This document shows, in pieces, positions 1 to 8,891 of a stretch of 41,146 nt of DNA (position 1 is its first letter; the number at the start of each line of letters is the position of its first letter). A program made the translations under genes and the position numbers. Under the pieces are notes generated by a model that did not search any database, was not told where the DNA came from, and saw only the letters and a list, made by a program, of their open reading frames with translations. Source of the stretch: Chara braunii (Eukaryota; Streptophyta; Charophyceae; Charales; Characeae). Location of the stretch: NCBI GenBank assembly GCA_003427395.1, contig BFEA01000182.1:1292043-1333188 (forward strand). Reading direction: 5' to 3'.

Positions 1-403
1 CTGTTTTCTGAGTCGTCGGCCCCCGACACCCGACCCCCCGACACCCGACTCCCGCACCCCTGACCCCAGCCGACCCCCGCACCCCCGACCCCTGACCAAC
101 GCACCCCCGACACCCGACCCCACCGCCCCCCGCCCCCCGTAAACCCGACCCCCTCCACAGGTGGCAGCCACCCGGGGGGGGGGGCGGGGGGGGAAGGACC
201 CCTGATTTCTTGAAAAAAAAGAAATTGCCAAGGGATGCGCGGCGTCGGTGTGCACCCCCCGGTATTTTTTATTTTATTTTTCGTTTTTTTTTTGTTTTTT
301 TTGTTTTTTGTTTTTTTTTTGTTTTTTTTTTGGGGCCGGGGGTGCCGACCCCTGACCCCCGGGACCCCCGCCGGGGCCCCGGCCCCGGGGGTCGACGAAC
401 CTG
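1..403. mobile_element. Right end of a GC-rich hAT-like DNA transposon (partial)
   Basis: The segment ends in CGACGAACCTG at 393-403, preceded by a very GC-rich block (CCCCCGCCGGGGCCCCGG at 365-382). The same block followed by GACAACCCTG forms the right end of the complete element at 15525-16624, which has terminal inverted repeats and a target duplication. This copy is therefore read as the right end of a related element whose left end lies outside the window. Inside it are a C-rich simple repeat and a T-rich run. It carries no transposase ORF in the visible part, so it is probably non-autonomous. The target duplication cannot be tested here. Confidence 0.6.
18..160. repeat. C-rich simple repeat (CCCGACMCC-like)
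   Basis: Irregular short units such as CCCCCGACACCCGAC and CCCGCACCCC repeat for about 140 bases. The stretch lies inside the hAT-like element and is followed by a G run at 172-190 and a T-rich run with scattered G at 265-332. Confidence 0.75.
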
Positions 404-890
404 CCAAAGACTATATGTGAGGAGAGGTAAGGAGGCTCATGAGCACTTCGATTCAGTTTGGCTCTCAGCAGCAAGGTATCTTGAGGAGAGGGAAATAAAA
501 CTTGACGAGAGTGGTACGAAGCTGATTCGCAGCTTCGGACTGAAGCTCTATGCAAACTATCCTAAGCCTCCGGTACCTTTTATTCTCACTGACGGTTCTT
601 ATTGGGGCGACCTGGTGGATCTGGCAAAGAGGTACATTTCGCCAGCAGCAATCGACTACGAGTCTGTGACTGAGCCTTCCGAGTTCCCGCATCTCAACCG
701 AGGGATCTTTTCTCAGTCGTATCTTCCTACACCATGGGAGGAGTTATGTGTCATGGTTGATTTTCGTATCATGGGACTTGGATGGAAGTGCCCAAAGCTT
801 GCAGGCTTCAGGTGGCAATATATACCGAGACCACAACCTCAGAGAGTACGGAGACATGGCAAGAAGCCCAAACGACAGACAACAAAATGA
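404..890 (+). pseudogene. 3' part of an ORF carrying the second half of the R domain
   Basis: The frame is open from inside the transposon end to a TGA at 888-890. The first 100 nt of that frame (210 onward) are only translated transposon sequence, so the gene proper begins near 404 and its 5' part was removed or displaced by the insertion. Residues encoded at about 440-640 resemble the last block of the R domain found repeatedly to the right: a PKPPVPF stretch, then SYWGDLVDLAKR, comparable to PKPPIPY..FGPVVELALR in the copy at 13276-13770. The product ends in a basic tail (RVRRHGKKPKR). It lies upstream of an LTR-like segment, so it may be the last ORF of an older element. Function unknown. 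Confidence 0.45.
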
Positions 891-1387
891 GAAATTGAGT
901 GTGAGGGTTCAGAGGGATGAGTGAGGACTCTAGATTGGTGTTGGTCATGCTCCTTACTCGTGTACTTTCTGAGACTATTATAAGTTCTCATTCTTCCCTC
1001 ACTTAACTTTGTCATTGCTCGAGTCAATCAGTCTTGCTCCCTTGCATTTGCTTGCTTGATGATTGCATCCCTTTGATGATTCCGTCGCCGTCGCAGTTCT
1101 CAAAATTTATAAATTAAGAGATTGATGCATGCATGACACTTCCGAATTTTATGATTATTATTTGTAAGATTCTTTGTTGTTCTGAATCAAAATAAAAGAT
1201 TCCTAATACCGGGGACCAGCGAAGACCGCAATTGAAGGGTCTCGCTCGAAGCCGGGCGCACACAATAAGAAGGGATTTGCTTTGATTTATTTATTTTTAT
1301 TTATTGCAAAAACATTCAAAATCCTGTGTGACAGTCTGTTGGCTTTCAGGTCGCCTAGAGAGGTCCGACTGGGAAAAAATGCGAAAG
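891..1387 (+). promoter_or_regulatory. LTR-like segment of element A (TATA box, polyadenylation signal)
   Basis: The segment sits directly upstream of a primer binding site. It contains TATAAG at 979-984 and, about 210 bases later, AATAAA at 1191-1196. This is the order U3-R-U5 expected of an LTR. The exact left edge is not visible and no second copy of this LTR was found in the window, so solo or truncated status cannot be decided. Confidence 0.45.
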
Positions 1388-1390
1388 AAA

Positions 1391-1408
1391 TGGCGCCGTT
1401 GTTGGGGA
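1391..1408 (+). other. Primer binding site of element A (tRNA-Asp type)
   Basis: TGGCGCCGTTGTTGGGGA is complementary to the 3' end of eukaryotic tRNA-Asp except at two positions, where T replaces C; both remain G-U pairs with the tRNA. This PBS type is known from plant Ty3/gypsy elements of the Athila/Tat group. The perfect form occurs at 4913-4930. Confidence 0.7.
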
Positions 1409-1730
1409 CATGAAAAATTTTCGTGTCCGGAACAAGCCTGGGTCAGAAAACAGCTTTGAGTTTTGATTAGGCCTTGAGAACTGCCGACAATTTCTGATAT
1501 TCCAAACTGATTTTGCAATCTTCCTTGAGTTATTATTCACTTGGAAAGCCAAGTTGCTAACTGAATTTTATCTTCCCTTGTATGAGGTACCACACTGGAC
1601 TTGAGAAGGAGACTGATATTACTGTTGAAGATAATTAGGATTGATCTCAGGTATGCCTTATGAGCCTATGATGTCCTTGAAATACTAAGAAGGGAAAGAA
1701 AGAGTCTGGTTTTCAGAGACTTCATCAAGA
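1409..1730 (+). other. Leader of element A between PBS and first R ORF
   Basis: About 320 bases without a convincing gene. One short ATG frame of 18 codons begins at 1410, just after the PBS. No repeats were noted. Confidence 0.4.
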
Positions 1731-2144
1731 ATGTTAACGACTGATGCATTAGGAGAACTCTCGAAAGTAACCATTAAAGGGATATTCCCCTATCAATAAG
1801 AACATTGTTGGGTCTACCGTTCTGGCAACTCGGCGATCAGCGTAGTACTGACTCGCTTCTTGGAGGGAGATATCTATGATATCCGTCCTTATGTCAAGAA
1901 GGGAGACTGTGACGATGGTGATGCCTTTAACTAGTTATGGGGAATTGCAATCCAGTCTCTTTATGACGAGAAGACAAATTTAATCAAGCAGAGGAAGAGA
2001 GTGGAATGGGGTTTAATGTCAGTAACATATGAGACTGTTCCGATCCCTCCTATACCTGACAACTACTTTGATGAGACTAATTGGTTGCCAATTATCAGCA
2101 TGGTGCTGAAGTGGGAGAAAAAAAATGATGGTCATGAGAACTAA
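1731..2144 (+). pseudogene. R-domain ORF, copy 2 (two in-frame stops)
   Basis: One frame runs from ATG 1731 to TAA 2142-2144, broken by TAA at 1797-1799 and TAG at 1932-1934. It shows the three blocks of the R domain: FPY near the start, then GDIYDIRPYVKK, then VPIPPIPDNYFDETNWLPII. The R domain is a roughly 150-residue unit seen in at least seven places in this window; I do not recognise it as a named family. The end of the ORF overlaps the ATG of the next copy (2125) by 20 bases in another frame. The position between PBS and gag indicates a pre-gag product of element A. Confidence 0.55.
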
Positions 2145-2622
2145 AAACATTTCAGTAGAAGAAATCAGACAGAGAAGGTCGAAATTTGGCAGAGGTTCAT
2201 GCCCAAGTCAAGAGAAGGTCGAGTGTCTCCTGAGATCACTGAATACCCTAAGTAAGAGAGAGGTGTTCCCATATGAGGTTGTCAGATTTGAGATGGTCGA
2301 GAGTGGATGGGAGTAGGAACGATTCTATGTACTGACATTTTATTTCATAAACCTGGATACATATGATGTAAGGATTTATGTTCCAAAAGAAAAGAGTACT
2401 GACGCTGTGTATGGGAGATGCTGGGGATTTGCAGAAGAGGTTGTACTGAAAGAGAAAGAGAGACTTGGGAGGGAAAATAAATGGTTTATTGGATCTACTC
2501 GATTTACTATCTTTAAGGGATTTTCAACTATTCCCTTACCTGATATCAACTTGTCAGGAGATAATTGGTTTGCAATGGTTGAGTTTGCACTAAAAGTGGA
2601 AAGAGACAAAAGAACTAAATGA
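2125..2622 (+). pseudogene. R-domain ORF, copy 3 (one in-frame stop)
   Basis: The frame runs from ATG 2125 to TGA 2620-2622 with one TAG at 2314-2316. This is the clearest full-length R copy in element A, about 165 residues. A charged N-terminal region is followed by VFPYEVVRFEMVESGWE, then FYVLTFYFINL with DTYDVRIYVPKE, then VYGRCWGFAEEVV, and finally PLPDINLSGDNWFAMVEFAL. The same blocks in the same order occur at 13276-13770. The last base pairs form ATGA with the start of copy 4 (ATG 2619), an arrangement like coupled genes. No catalytic motif is visible; there is no signal peptide or membrane segment. Function unknown. Confidence 0.6.
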
Positions 2623-3113
2623 GTCAGCCCTACGTACCTTCAAGAGAGAAGTTTTGGTTTAGACCGATAAGAGGACATACGAGGTTGAGTAAAGCTAAAT
2701 CAGATAAGCTGTTAAATTTTCTTAATTCTATAACAAGGAGAGTTGTGATTCCCTATGAGATCGTGAGATATAAAGCTCTAAAGAATCCAGGGCGAGAGCA
2801 TGACAGTGTGTACGTTCTTAACTGTTATTTTATTGATCTTTATGTATATGATGTTAGGATCTATGTACCAAGACAAAAAATTGAAGAGTGTAGAAAAGGT
2901 TCACGCTGACAACGAGCATCGGATATCGTGCATGATGAGAAAAAAAGGTTAGAACGGGAAGGAGAAAGTTTCTCTTGGAGTACAAATGTCAGACCTTTCG
3001 TTGGAATACCATCTCCTCCTGTTGAAGGACTTACCTTTTCGATGGATAATTGGTCATCCATCATAAATTTTGTATGGAAAGTGAAAAGAGTCCAAGAAGA
3101 CTACTCTCATTAG
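2619..3113 (+). pseudogene. R-domain ORF, copy 4 (one in-frame stop)
   Basis: ATG 2619 overlaps the preceding stop by four bases. The frame ends with TAG 3111-3113 and is broken by TGA 2907-2909. R blocks are VIPYEIVRYKAL, then VYVLNCYFIDL with VYVYDVRIYVPRQ, and the closing block FVGIPSPPVEGLTFSMDNWSSI. Length and order match copy 3. Together with copies 2, 3 and 5 it forms a head-to-tail series in different frames, all on the plus strand and all upstream of gag. Confidence 0.55.
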
Positions 3114-3622
3114 CAAGGATAACTATTGTAAGGGGCAAACTTTATGAGGTGACAGGGTGTGATAATCCCTTTGTAATCCTGAGGCATGAGACTTATGGGA
3201 GAGGACATATAACGTTTCATATTCCTGTGGTTAAATTCCTAAACTCTTACAGTTTGGACATGAGGGTTTACTCCTCTGCCTGTCTAGAGGAGGAAGTTGA
3301 TTATTTGAAGTGTCTAAAAGGGGCGTATATCAGTCTTGAACGAACAAAAGAGTGGTTAGAAAAGTTAAGAAGAAAAGTGACATGGGGAGTGGAAGTAAAA
3401 AAATTTGAGAGGCTCCCTAAGTTCTCAATTGCTGATGGAATTTAAGACAGGAGAGATTGGATGCCTCTGTTGGAGATTATTGTTGAGGTTGGTAGAGCAA
3501 GAGAGAAAGACTCTACTGTGATGATAAAATCCCTGCTTTTGAGTACCTTTGAGCACAGATTTGAGATCCCCGATTATGTTCATCTAGAGATTTATCTTTC
3601 AGATATTGTCTATGATGATTAA
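3074..3622 (+). pseudogene. R-domain ORF, copy 5 (divergent, one in-frame stop)
   Basis: ATG 3074 lies 40 bases inside copy 4, in a third frame. The frame ends at TAA 3620-3622 and is interrupted by TAA 3443-3445. The middle block is divergent (FLNSYSLDMRVYSSA in place of FidLdxYDVRiYvP) and the closing block reads FERLPKFSIADGI, stop, DRRDWMPLLEIIVEV. About 40 residues beyond the domain precede the final stop. The assignment to R rests on block order and spacing as well as similarity. Confidence 0.45.
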
Positions 3623-3624
3623 CA

Positions 3625-3915
3625 ATGTCCAACTTGGTTGAACAACTAATGTTTGGGGTTGTACTGGAAGGAAGGACAGTCAAGATAGAAGAAACTCTTC
3701 AGATCTGTGACAGAAACCTCTCTACCTTGGATGAGCTTGAGTTCTTGCAACCTTTTCTTGATCAGATGAGAGATTCTACCCTGAGAGCTGTCACTGATCA
3801 GACTGAAATTAGTTATTTATTAAAGGTGGTGAACGTTAGAATTGTTGAGAGAGTATCATATCACACTTCTAGAGAACGAGTTTCTCTTGTCAGAAGGGTC
3901 AGCAACGGGTTGTAA
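3625..3915 (+). CDS. Small pre-gag ORF of element A (unknown, G-type)
   Basis: An intact 96-codon frame begins with ATG 3625, two bases after the stop of R copy 5. It is not an R domain. It occupies the same place as the ORF at 13754-13978 in element B: the last ORF after the R series and before gag. Both encode a charged, Leu-rich segment followed by a V/I-rich segment, but similarity is weak. Another 290 bases in related frames (to about 4200) are heavily broken and may be the rest of this gene. Function unknown. Confidence 0.4.
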   Translation: MSNLVEQLMFGVVLEGRTVKIEETLQICDRNLSTLDELEFLQPFLDQMRDSTLRAVTDQTEISYLLKVVNVRIVERVSYHTSRERVSLVRRVSNGL

Positions 3916-4210
3916 GCCATGCAATTTGACTATGAGATCATAGACTTGACACGATACTTTATGATTTGAGGTACTATAAAATGATATAATAGAAGATTGA
4001 ATAGGGATGATGATAGTCAGTTGATTGAGGATTATATCGGAAGACTGAGAAAAACTGCATTGCCATTGATTACTACTCAGTCTATCATTGCCTATACGCT
4101 CTATGCACAAAATTCTTAAGAGGTAGAGCAAACAAGAAAAGAGAGAAACGAACATGTGTTCCTTGCGAGAAGAGTGTGAGATTGAAAAATAAGAAAATGG
4201 GAGGACAAAA

Positions 4211-4540
4211 ATGACAAAGAGAGGGAGAAAAAAGTATCCTGGAGAGTCTATGGTCAAAATGGTAGGACGAGGGAGACCAAGTTCTTCTGCAGGGACTAAT
4301 GAGGAGGCTTTGGTGAGTATTATACGAGAACTGGTAGAGAGATGTGACACTATAAAAGGAGGGTCAGATATCGCAAGAGCAAAGAGGCCAGATGAGAGGA
4401 TTCCATGTTTCAGAGGGCCTAAAGTAAATGATTTCTTGGATGAGTATGAATTATTTGGACTCAGTTATGGTTGGACAGACAAGCAATGACTTAAGCACCT
4501 TCTATCTTATTGAAACACTGACTGGAGAGAGAAAAAAAAA
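4211..4540 (+). pseudogene. gag of element A, N-terminal fragment
   Basis: ATG 4211 opens 92 codons to TGA 4487-4489. Residues encoded near 4400-4480 read RIPCFRGPKVNDFLDEYELFG, matching the gag start of element B (PPIFKGYGTTEYLEKWELHA at about 14928). This pattern, a P/F-rich entry followed by an aromatic acidic helix, is typical of the plant retrotransposon gag domain. The upstream part is basic and low-complexity (GRGRPSSSAG). The frame resumes for a few codons after the stop, then ends in an A-rich run at 4531-4545. The rest of gag and all of pol are missing, so element A is truncated here. Confidence 0.55.
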
Positions 4541-4558
4541 AAAAAGCGGAGGGACAAG

Positions 4559-4778
4559 GGAGGATGACCAGCAAGAGTTGACTCTTCCAAAATGTGTGAT
4601 TTACCCATCATCTGAGCGTTGGAAAGAAAGTGTTTCAGAGGCAGAACAACTATTGTCCGTGATCGTGATTAATTTGTATTTCATGCCAGCCTAAAAAACG
4701 GGGAAGATTAATATTGAGCAAAATAACTCGGTGAAAATTTGTGGGTCGGTAGTAACGGAAAGAGGCTCTTATGTGGGT
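4559..4778 (+). repeat. Dispersed repeat, copy 1 (partner at 26721-26939)
   Basis: About 220 bases beginning GGAGGATGACCAGCAAGAGT are repeated at 26721-26939 at roughly 90 percent identity by eye, in the same orientation. Both copies follow a purine run: poly-A here, (GA)n at the other site. Neither contains a long ORF. It may be a fragment of an unrecognised element; a short LTR or the tail of a retroposon are both possible. Confidence 0.75.
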
Positions 4779-4908
4779 AAAGCGACAGGCTTCATACCCC
4801 TACACCCTACAAGTCGTCGAGGACCTCGGAAGCGGGCGCGACGAGTGACAAGCATCGTTGCCCTTCGCTTCGACGAACAGCAGGCGACCCCTCCCGGGTT
4901 TTCTCACA
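4779..4908 (+). other. Probable end of the 5' LTR of element B
   Basis: The segment ends TTCTCACA at 4901-4908, four bases before a perfect PBS, as the 3' end of an LTR should. The left edge of the LTR is not visible; the dispersed repeat at 4559-4778 may be part of it or a separate insertion. I found no matching 3' LTR near 22000. Confidence 0.4.
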
Positions 4909-4912
4909 ACTT

Positions 4913-4930
4913 TGGCGCCGTTGCCGGGGA
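4913..4930 (+). other. Primer binding site of element B (tRNA-Asp)
   Basis: TGGCGCCGTTGCCGGGGA is an exact 18-base complement of the 3' end of tRNA-Asp including CCA. It marks the start of the internal region of element B, whose pol lies 13-17 kb downstream on the same strand. The PBS fits the Athila/Tat group of Ty3/gypsy elements. Confidence 0.8.
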
Positions 4931-5954
4931 GGGGATTGCACCCCCAAGGCCGCGGCCTTCCCCTATCCAACGGGGGTGCACAAGTTGATTAACCAAGTGC
5001 TAATTGGCTTAATTGATTGAGTGTTTTTTATTAGATTCTATTTTTGATAATTTTTTGTTTAGTTTTTTTTGAAATATCTTCCGATCCGCTCGTTTTTGCG
5101 GGAATTGTACTGGGGTCAAAGTTCGTCCTCTGAAAGAGAAGAACATTTTGAGACCCTTTTTGAAAAATTCTGAGATTTAGATTTTTAGATAATTAATTTT
5201 TTTATTTTTAAATTCATTAATTTATAATTACTTTTTTTTTTTTTTTTTTTTTACGAAAAATAGGCGCGGAATCCGGAGAACACCCCGGACCAAAGTTGTC
5301 CAGCTTAATTTTTCCGACATTTTGAGACTTTGGTCGGGGAAAACGAACACTGTTTGTGGAAACGACAGACTCTAACAGATAAGAAAAAAAAAAGAAAATA
5401 AAAGGAAAAATAAAATTTCTTTATAATTTTGTTAAAATTAAAAAAGAAAGAAATAAAAAAATGTAATCCGATAAGTTTTCATTTTGAACCCAGTAGAACC
5501 TGACAAAAGTTTTCCTACTTCGATCGGGGGCTTGCGGTGCTCGTGCGGGCGAGCGCAAACCCCAAAACCCTAATTACGGGAAACCCAAATTAAGGTGAAA
5601 CCCTAATACTAGTTTAGAAAAAATCGGGAAAATAAAGTGAAGACACAACTTCTACTTTCTGTATAGATGTGGAAAAATTTTGTATAAACATTTTTGTATA
5701 ATTAAAATTTTCTTTTATTAAAATTCGGGAAAATTTATTACGAAAAGTAATTAAAAATCAAATAAACAAATTAATAAATATACAAGGACCTAAAACTTTT
5801 AACCTCGTTATTTTTCTCTTTTACTTTCTTATTCAAGGGACAAATTCCTGAAAATTTGTTATCAAAAATTAATTAAAAAATCAAAATAAAAGTCGAAAAA
5901 TTCGGTAAGTTTGCTTGTTTGACTTTTTAATTACTTTTACTCATTCGAGGGATC

Positions 5955-6005
5955 TTCTTCCGCACTCCATCCTAATGGGGAGATGGAAACTGTTGTCGGA
6001 ACCCA
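5955..6005 (+). repeat. Leader hairpin motif, copy 1
   Basis: TTCC and CTCC flank ATCCTAAT and are answered by GGGGAG and GGAA, followed by CTGTTGTCGGAA. The same layout recurs at 6137-6190 and 7181-7225. Confidence 0.45.
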
Positions 6006-6136
6006 CAAAAATTCTCCTTTTTAATTTATTTTTTTGTTAATTAATTAACATAAATACTTAAAAACCGAGGAAAAATCAATCATATTTTTTTCATTATTAT
6101 TTCTGATATTCTCCTTCCGGTGGTGTTGTTTGAGGG

Positions 6137-6190
6137 CTTCGCCCGAACCCATCCCAACGGGGAGTGACGAAGTGCTGCCGAAATATTGGA
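6137..6190 (+). repeat. Leader hairpin motif, copy 2
   Basis: CTTCG at 6137-6141 pairs with CGAAG at 6168-6172; inside, CCC and GGGG flank the loop ATCCCAAC (6151-6158). It is followed by TGCTGCCGAAAT. Confidence 0.5.
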
Positions 6191-6215
6191 ATATTCCCAC
6201 AAATTCAATTTTACC

Positions 6216-6488
6216 CTCGGCTACCAGCCGGGCCGCCCGGGTCCCGGGTGGCCAGCCCGTGCAAGGACCAGGGAAGGTCCCAGCAAAAAACAAAACAAAA
6301 CAAAAATCCAAAAAATCCGAAAACAAACTATGTTATGCAGAAAAATAAACTGAACAACTTTTGCCTCAGGGTCACATCGAAATTCTTCACAAAATTTAAA
6401 ATAAAAGTCAAAATTTAAAACTATTATTTTATTTTTCTTTTTTTAGGCCCGGCCGGGAAAGTGACCCCGGGCCACTCTGGTAGCCTAG
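6216..6488. mobile_element. MITE, copy 1 (8 bp target duplication ATTTTACC)
   Basis: The element is 273 bp, starts CTCGGCTACCAG and ends CTGGTAGCCTAG, giving 12 bp terminal inverted repeats with one mismatch. It is flanked by ATTTTACC on both sides (6208-6215 and 6489-6496). GC-rich subterminal inverted segments (GCCCGGGTCCCGGG, and GGCCCGGCCGGG) bracket an A-rich centre. A second copy lies at 22512-22796. It has no coding capacity. The 8 bp duplication fits hAT-type transposition; the superfamily is not certain. Confidence 0.85.
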
Positions 6489-6522
6489 ATTTTACCCCTA
6501 AAAAGCTTCAAACTCGGTGGAC

Positions 6523-6541
6523 ATATATATATATATATATT
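6523..6541. repeat. (AT)n microsatellite
   Basis: About nine AT units just downstream of the MITE. Confidence 0.85.
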
Positions 6542-7180
6542 GATTCTTAAAATATATAAATTGAAAAAGGGATTTACCCTAATTAAATATGTTTTATTTA
6601 ATTTTTAATTAAAAAATAAGAAAAAAAATTGTAGAGAGAAAAAAGAAAGAAGAGTTAGGGTAACCTGAGTTCGGGTGATCCTCCTGGTTAGTTCCCAAAA
6701 TCTTGAAACAAGCAACGGAGATTTTCCAAAATTAATTTTTTTTTTCCATATTTATTGGGCACAAATTAGGAGAAAGTAGAAAGAGTCGCTGACTTGCCCC
6801 ATGACTCGCAAGGGATTCCTCCACGACTCCCTATGCTTTGAACCCGACGCAGTGCTCTCTTCTTAGTTGCAAGCGATTTTTGTTAATTTAAAGAGACAAA
6901 AATCCCTTTAAATTATCAAAATGGCTTTAAAATTCGGAAGGATTGTACGTATGGTCCTTGATATTGACTCTTCCTTAAGGGATAGGGTCAGTTGGCTGGA
7001 AGCATGCTCGAGGGTGCAGTAGGCAGAATTCCCTCGAATTGTGCACACGCCTTAGATTCGAGGGAACTCGAGTATAGGGCTTGCTAGGCCAATTCGAGTT
7101 CGGGATTCTGCGCCCTAGCTACCCAGGGCCCTTTAGGATAGAGATAGTACCTAGGTGGGCAGTGCTCATTACAGGGACGA

Positions 7181-7225
7181 TCTCCCGAACCCCATCCCAA
7201 CGGGGGGAGGCGAAACGCTGCCAAA
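7181..7225 (+). repeat. Leader hairpin motif, copy 3
   Basis: CTCC...CCCC flanks ATCCCAAC (7194-7201) and is answered by GGGG...GGAG, followed by CGCTGCCAAAT. It lies about 80 bases upstream of the first ORF of the element B pre-gag array. Confidence 0.5.
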
Positions 7226-7307
7226 TTTTCTTTAGGATTTCTCTTATCGACTCTACTGCTCTTCATATTCCTCACTCACCCCGTAGTTCCTAAACTCTGC
7301 TGCACGG

Positions 7308-7796
7308 ATGTGGCCACCCCCGAGAGTAGAGGAGTACCCTGTTAGCCCGCAATGAGGGATTGAGCCTCCCGAGCTCGTGGAGGGAGGTCTTGTGAAATTT
7401 ACATTGCCAACTCGACCTGTCGACTGGCACGACGGGTTGAGAGCATGGCGATCGATCCACTTGTCGCCCGGAGCGTGGCTATGGATGTGTAGGGACTTTG
7501 CGCCGGAGGGCCAGCGTACGTATCGGAGGCGTCTAGACGAGGTTACATACGGAGTGGTCAGGGCCTTCCTCCTGTATCTAAGCCCAGAGGTAGCCGGAGA
7601 GGCTGCATTGAATCTTGTAGTCCGAGGGACTTGTGAGGTCATCAGTTGGGCCGAGGGATACTTGCAAGGCGAGATAGAGGCTTTCCGACGGAAGGACGAG
7701 CACGAGGCGAGATCTTGTGGCTACACGCCCCGTGACATCATCGGGGAGCTTCAGGTTGTACATGACGGGTTTTTCCCGTATGCAGGCACTGGCTGA
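7308..7796 (+). pseudogene. Pre-gag ORF A1 (one in-frame stop)
   Basis: ATG 7308 opens a 162-codon frame ending at TGA 7794-7796, with one early TGA at 7353-7355. It is a paralogue of the intact ORF A2 at 8406-8891: both begin with MW, share VEEYP/VEEFP, PPELVEGGLVKFT/PPDLVEGELVEFT, a PGAWLWM motif, a GVVRAFL motif and end near FFPY. The start is set by this parallel with A2. No known family was recognised. The ORF is soluble-looking, Trp-rich in its middle and without membrane segments. It opens the first of two tandem A-B units between the leader and gag. Confidence 0.55.
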
Positions 7797-7798
7797 GG

Positions 7799-8380
7799 AC
7801 GACGGTTTCCGACTTTGTGGTCAACGCCGTATTCGGTGGCGTGGGCCGTCTTGTCGAGGCATATCTTACTGAGGAGGAGCGCGAGCAATTCGCGAGAGGG
7901 GATCTCGACTCCCGTTATATCTATTACTCCCTAGTGACCACCGGGCCACACTGGGGAGACGAGAGGATACAACTCATAGAGTTGATCCGGTCGATTGTTC
8001 CCACCTCGTCTGGACACTTGTGGGACGAGGGTTACGAGCGGAGACGGCCCCCGCCTGCGTATGTGTGGGACCTGCTGGATCGTGAGCTTCGAGCAAGGCC
8101 CGATTATACCACTAGTATAGGTTGTCTCTTCACTGACTACTGAGGCTCTTGGGGACCTGGGGATGTTGAGCCGCTTATAGTCGTTTATCAGCTTATATGA
8201 TATTACTATGCTATTGGAGTGGACAGATACCGGTTGATCGAGGACGACGTCGACGACGACGACGAGGAGTATTGGGAGCCCGACTGGATCGACTCCGAGG
8301 CTGAGGACGCCGAGTCGGGAGAGGAGCTCGATTTCATCGACGCCCATTTCCCGAGGATAGGGATTGCCATTAGGACTTAG
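7799..8380 (+). pseudogene. Pre-gag ORF B1 (two in-frame TGA)
   Basis: The frame is open just after A1 and ends at TAG 8378-8380, broken by TGA 8141-8143 and by TGA near 8198. It parallels B2 (8892-9482): shared RGDLDSRYIYYSL/RSDLDSDFIYYSL, then WG(D/N)xR(I/L)QLIEL(I/V)RSIVPT, then PPPAYVWDLLDRE/PPRAYVWDLLDRE, ending FPRIGIAIRT/FPRLAVGFRT. The C-terminal third is strongly acidic, with a D/E cluster near 8248-8270. No ATG of good context is visible, so the start is uncertain. Function unknown. Confidence 0.5.
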
Positions 8381-8405
8381 AGAGGTCGGCAAAGCCATTG
8401 ATTGT

Positions 8406-8891
8406 ATGTGGCACTCTGAGGCGGTAGAGGAGTTCCCTGTTGTCGACTGGCGGGGGCCTTATGAGCCTCCAGATTTGGTGGAGGGAGAGCTGGTGGAGTT
8501 CACGTTTTCCGCGCGTCCCGTTCACGAGAGCGATCACAGTCATGGATGGCGATCGTTACTTCTCTTCCCAGGCGCGTGGTTATGGATGTACCGGGAGGTA
8601 GATGGTATGAGAGGCCCCAGAGGTGGACTTATTGAGCAGACCATCTGGGGCGTAGTGAGAGCGTTCTTGTTCCTGAGCGCAGAGGCTGCAGCGGGCGCCG
8701 TGCTATCCCTTGCTGTCTCAGGGTCGTGCACCGTGATAGATTGTGCTGAGCGGTATCTTCGAGAGGAGGTGGGCCGCTTTCGACAAGACGAGCTTGCGGA
8801 CGTAAGGAGATGGTCGCAAAGGGTCCCTGGGGTTAGGGATATCACAGGGGAGTTCCGGATTGCACGATCGAGATTCTTTCCTTATCCCTAA
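8406..8891 (+). CDS. Pre-gag ORF A2 (intact, 161 aa, unknown family)
   Basis: ATG 8406 was chosen because the MW start aligns with A1; an upstream non-ATG extension is possible. The frame runs without a stop to TAA 8889-8891. Visible features: VEGELVEFTFSARPVH, the PGAWLWMYREV motif around residue 55-65, an Ala-rich helix (LSAEAAAGAVLSLAV), an arginine- and glutamate-rich segment and a C-terminal SRFFPYP. Being intact among broken neighbours, it is the best candidate for a functional or recently functional product of the array. No catalytic residues or known fold could be named. Confidence 0.55.
   Translation: MWHSEAVEEFPVVDWRGPYEPPDLVEGELVEFTFSARPVHESDHSHGWRSLLLFPGAWLWMYREVDGMRGPRGGLIEQTIWGVVRAFLFLSAEAAAGAVLSLAVSGSCTVIDCAERYLREEVGRFRQDELADVRRWSQRVPGVRDITGEFRIARSRFFPYP

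Larger units (their letters stand above)
4931..7307 (+). other. Long AT-rich leader of element B
   Basis: About 2.4 kb without a gene. It begins with a G/C-rich patch, then is dominated by A/T with homopolymers (T run at 5230-5252). It contains two AAACCCTAA-like motifs (5566-5575 and 5597-5606), three copies of a hairpin motif, one MITE and one AT microsatellite, described separately. From about 6780 the base composition rises to balanced. ORFs here are short and translate simple sequence or the MITE. Confidence 0.5.

Noticed and set aside
210-403. N-terminal Phe/Val-rich segment of the ORF starting at 210 as a membrane domain or signal peptide
   Set aside because: It is a translation of the T-rich simple repeat inside the transposon end.
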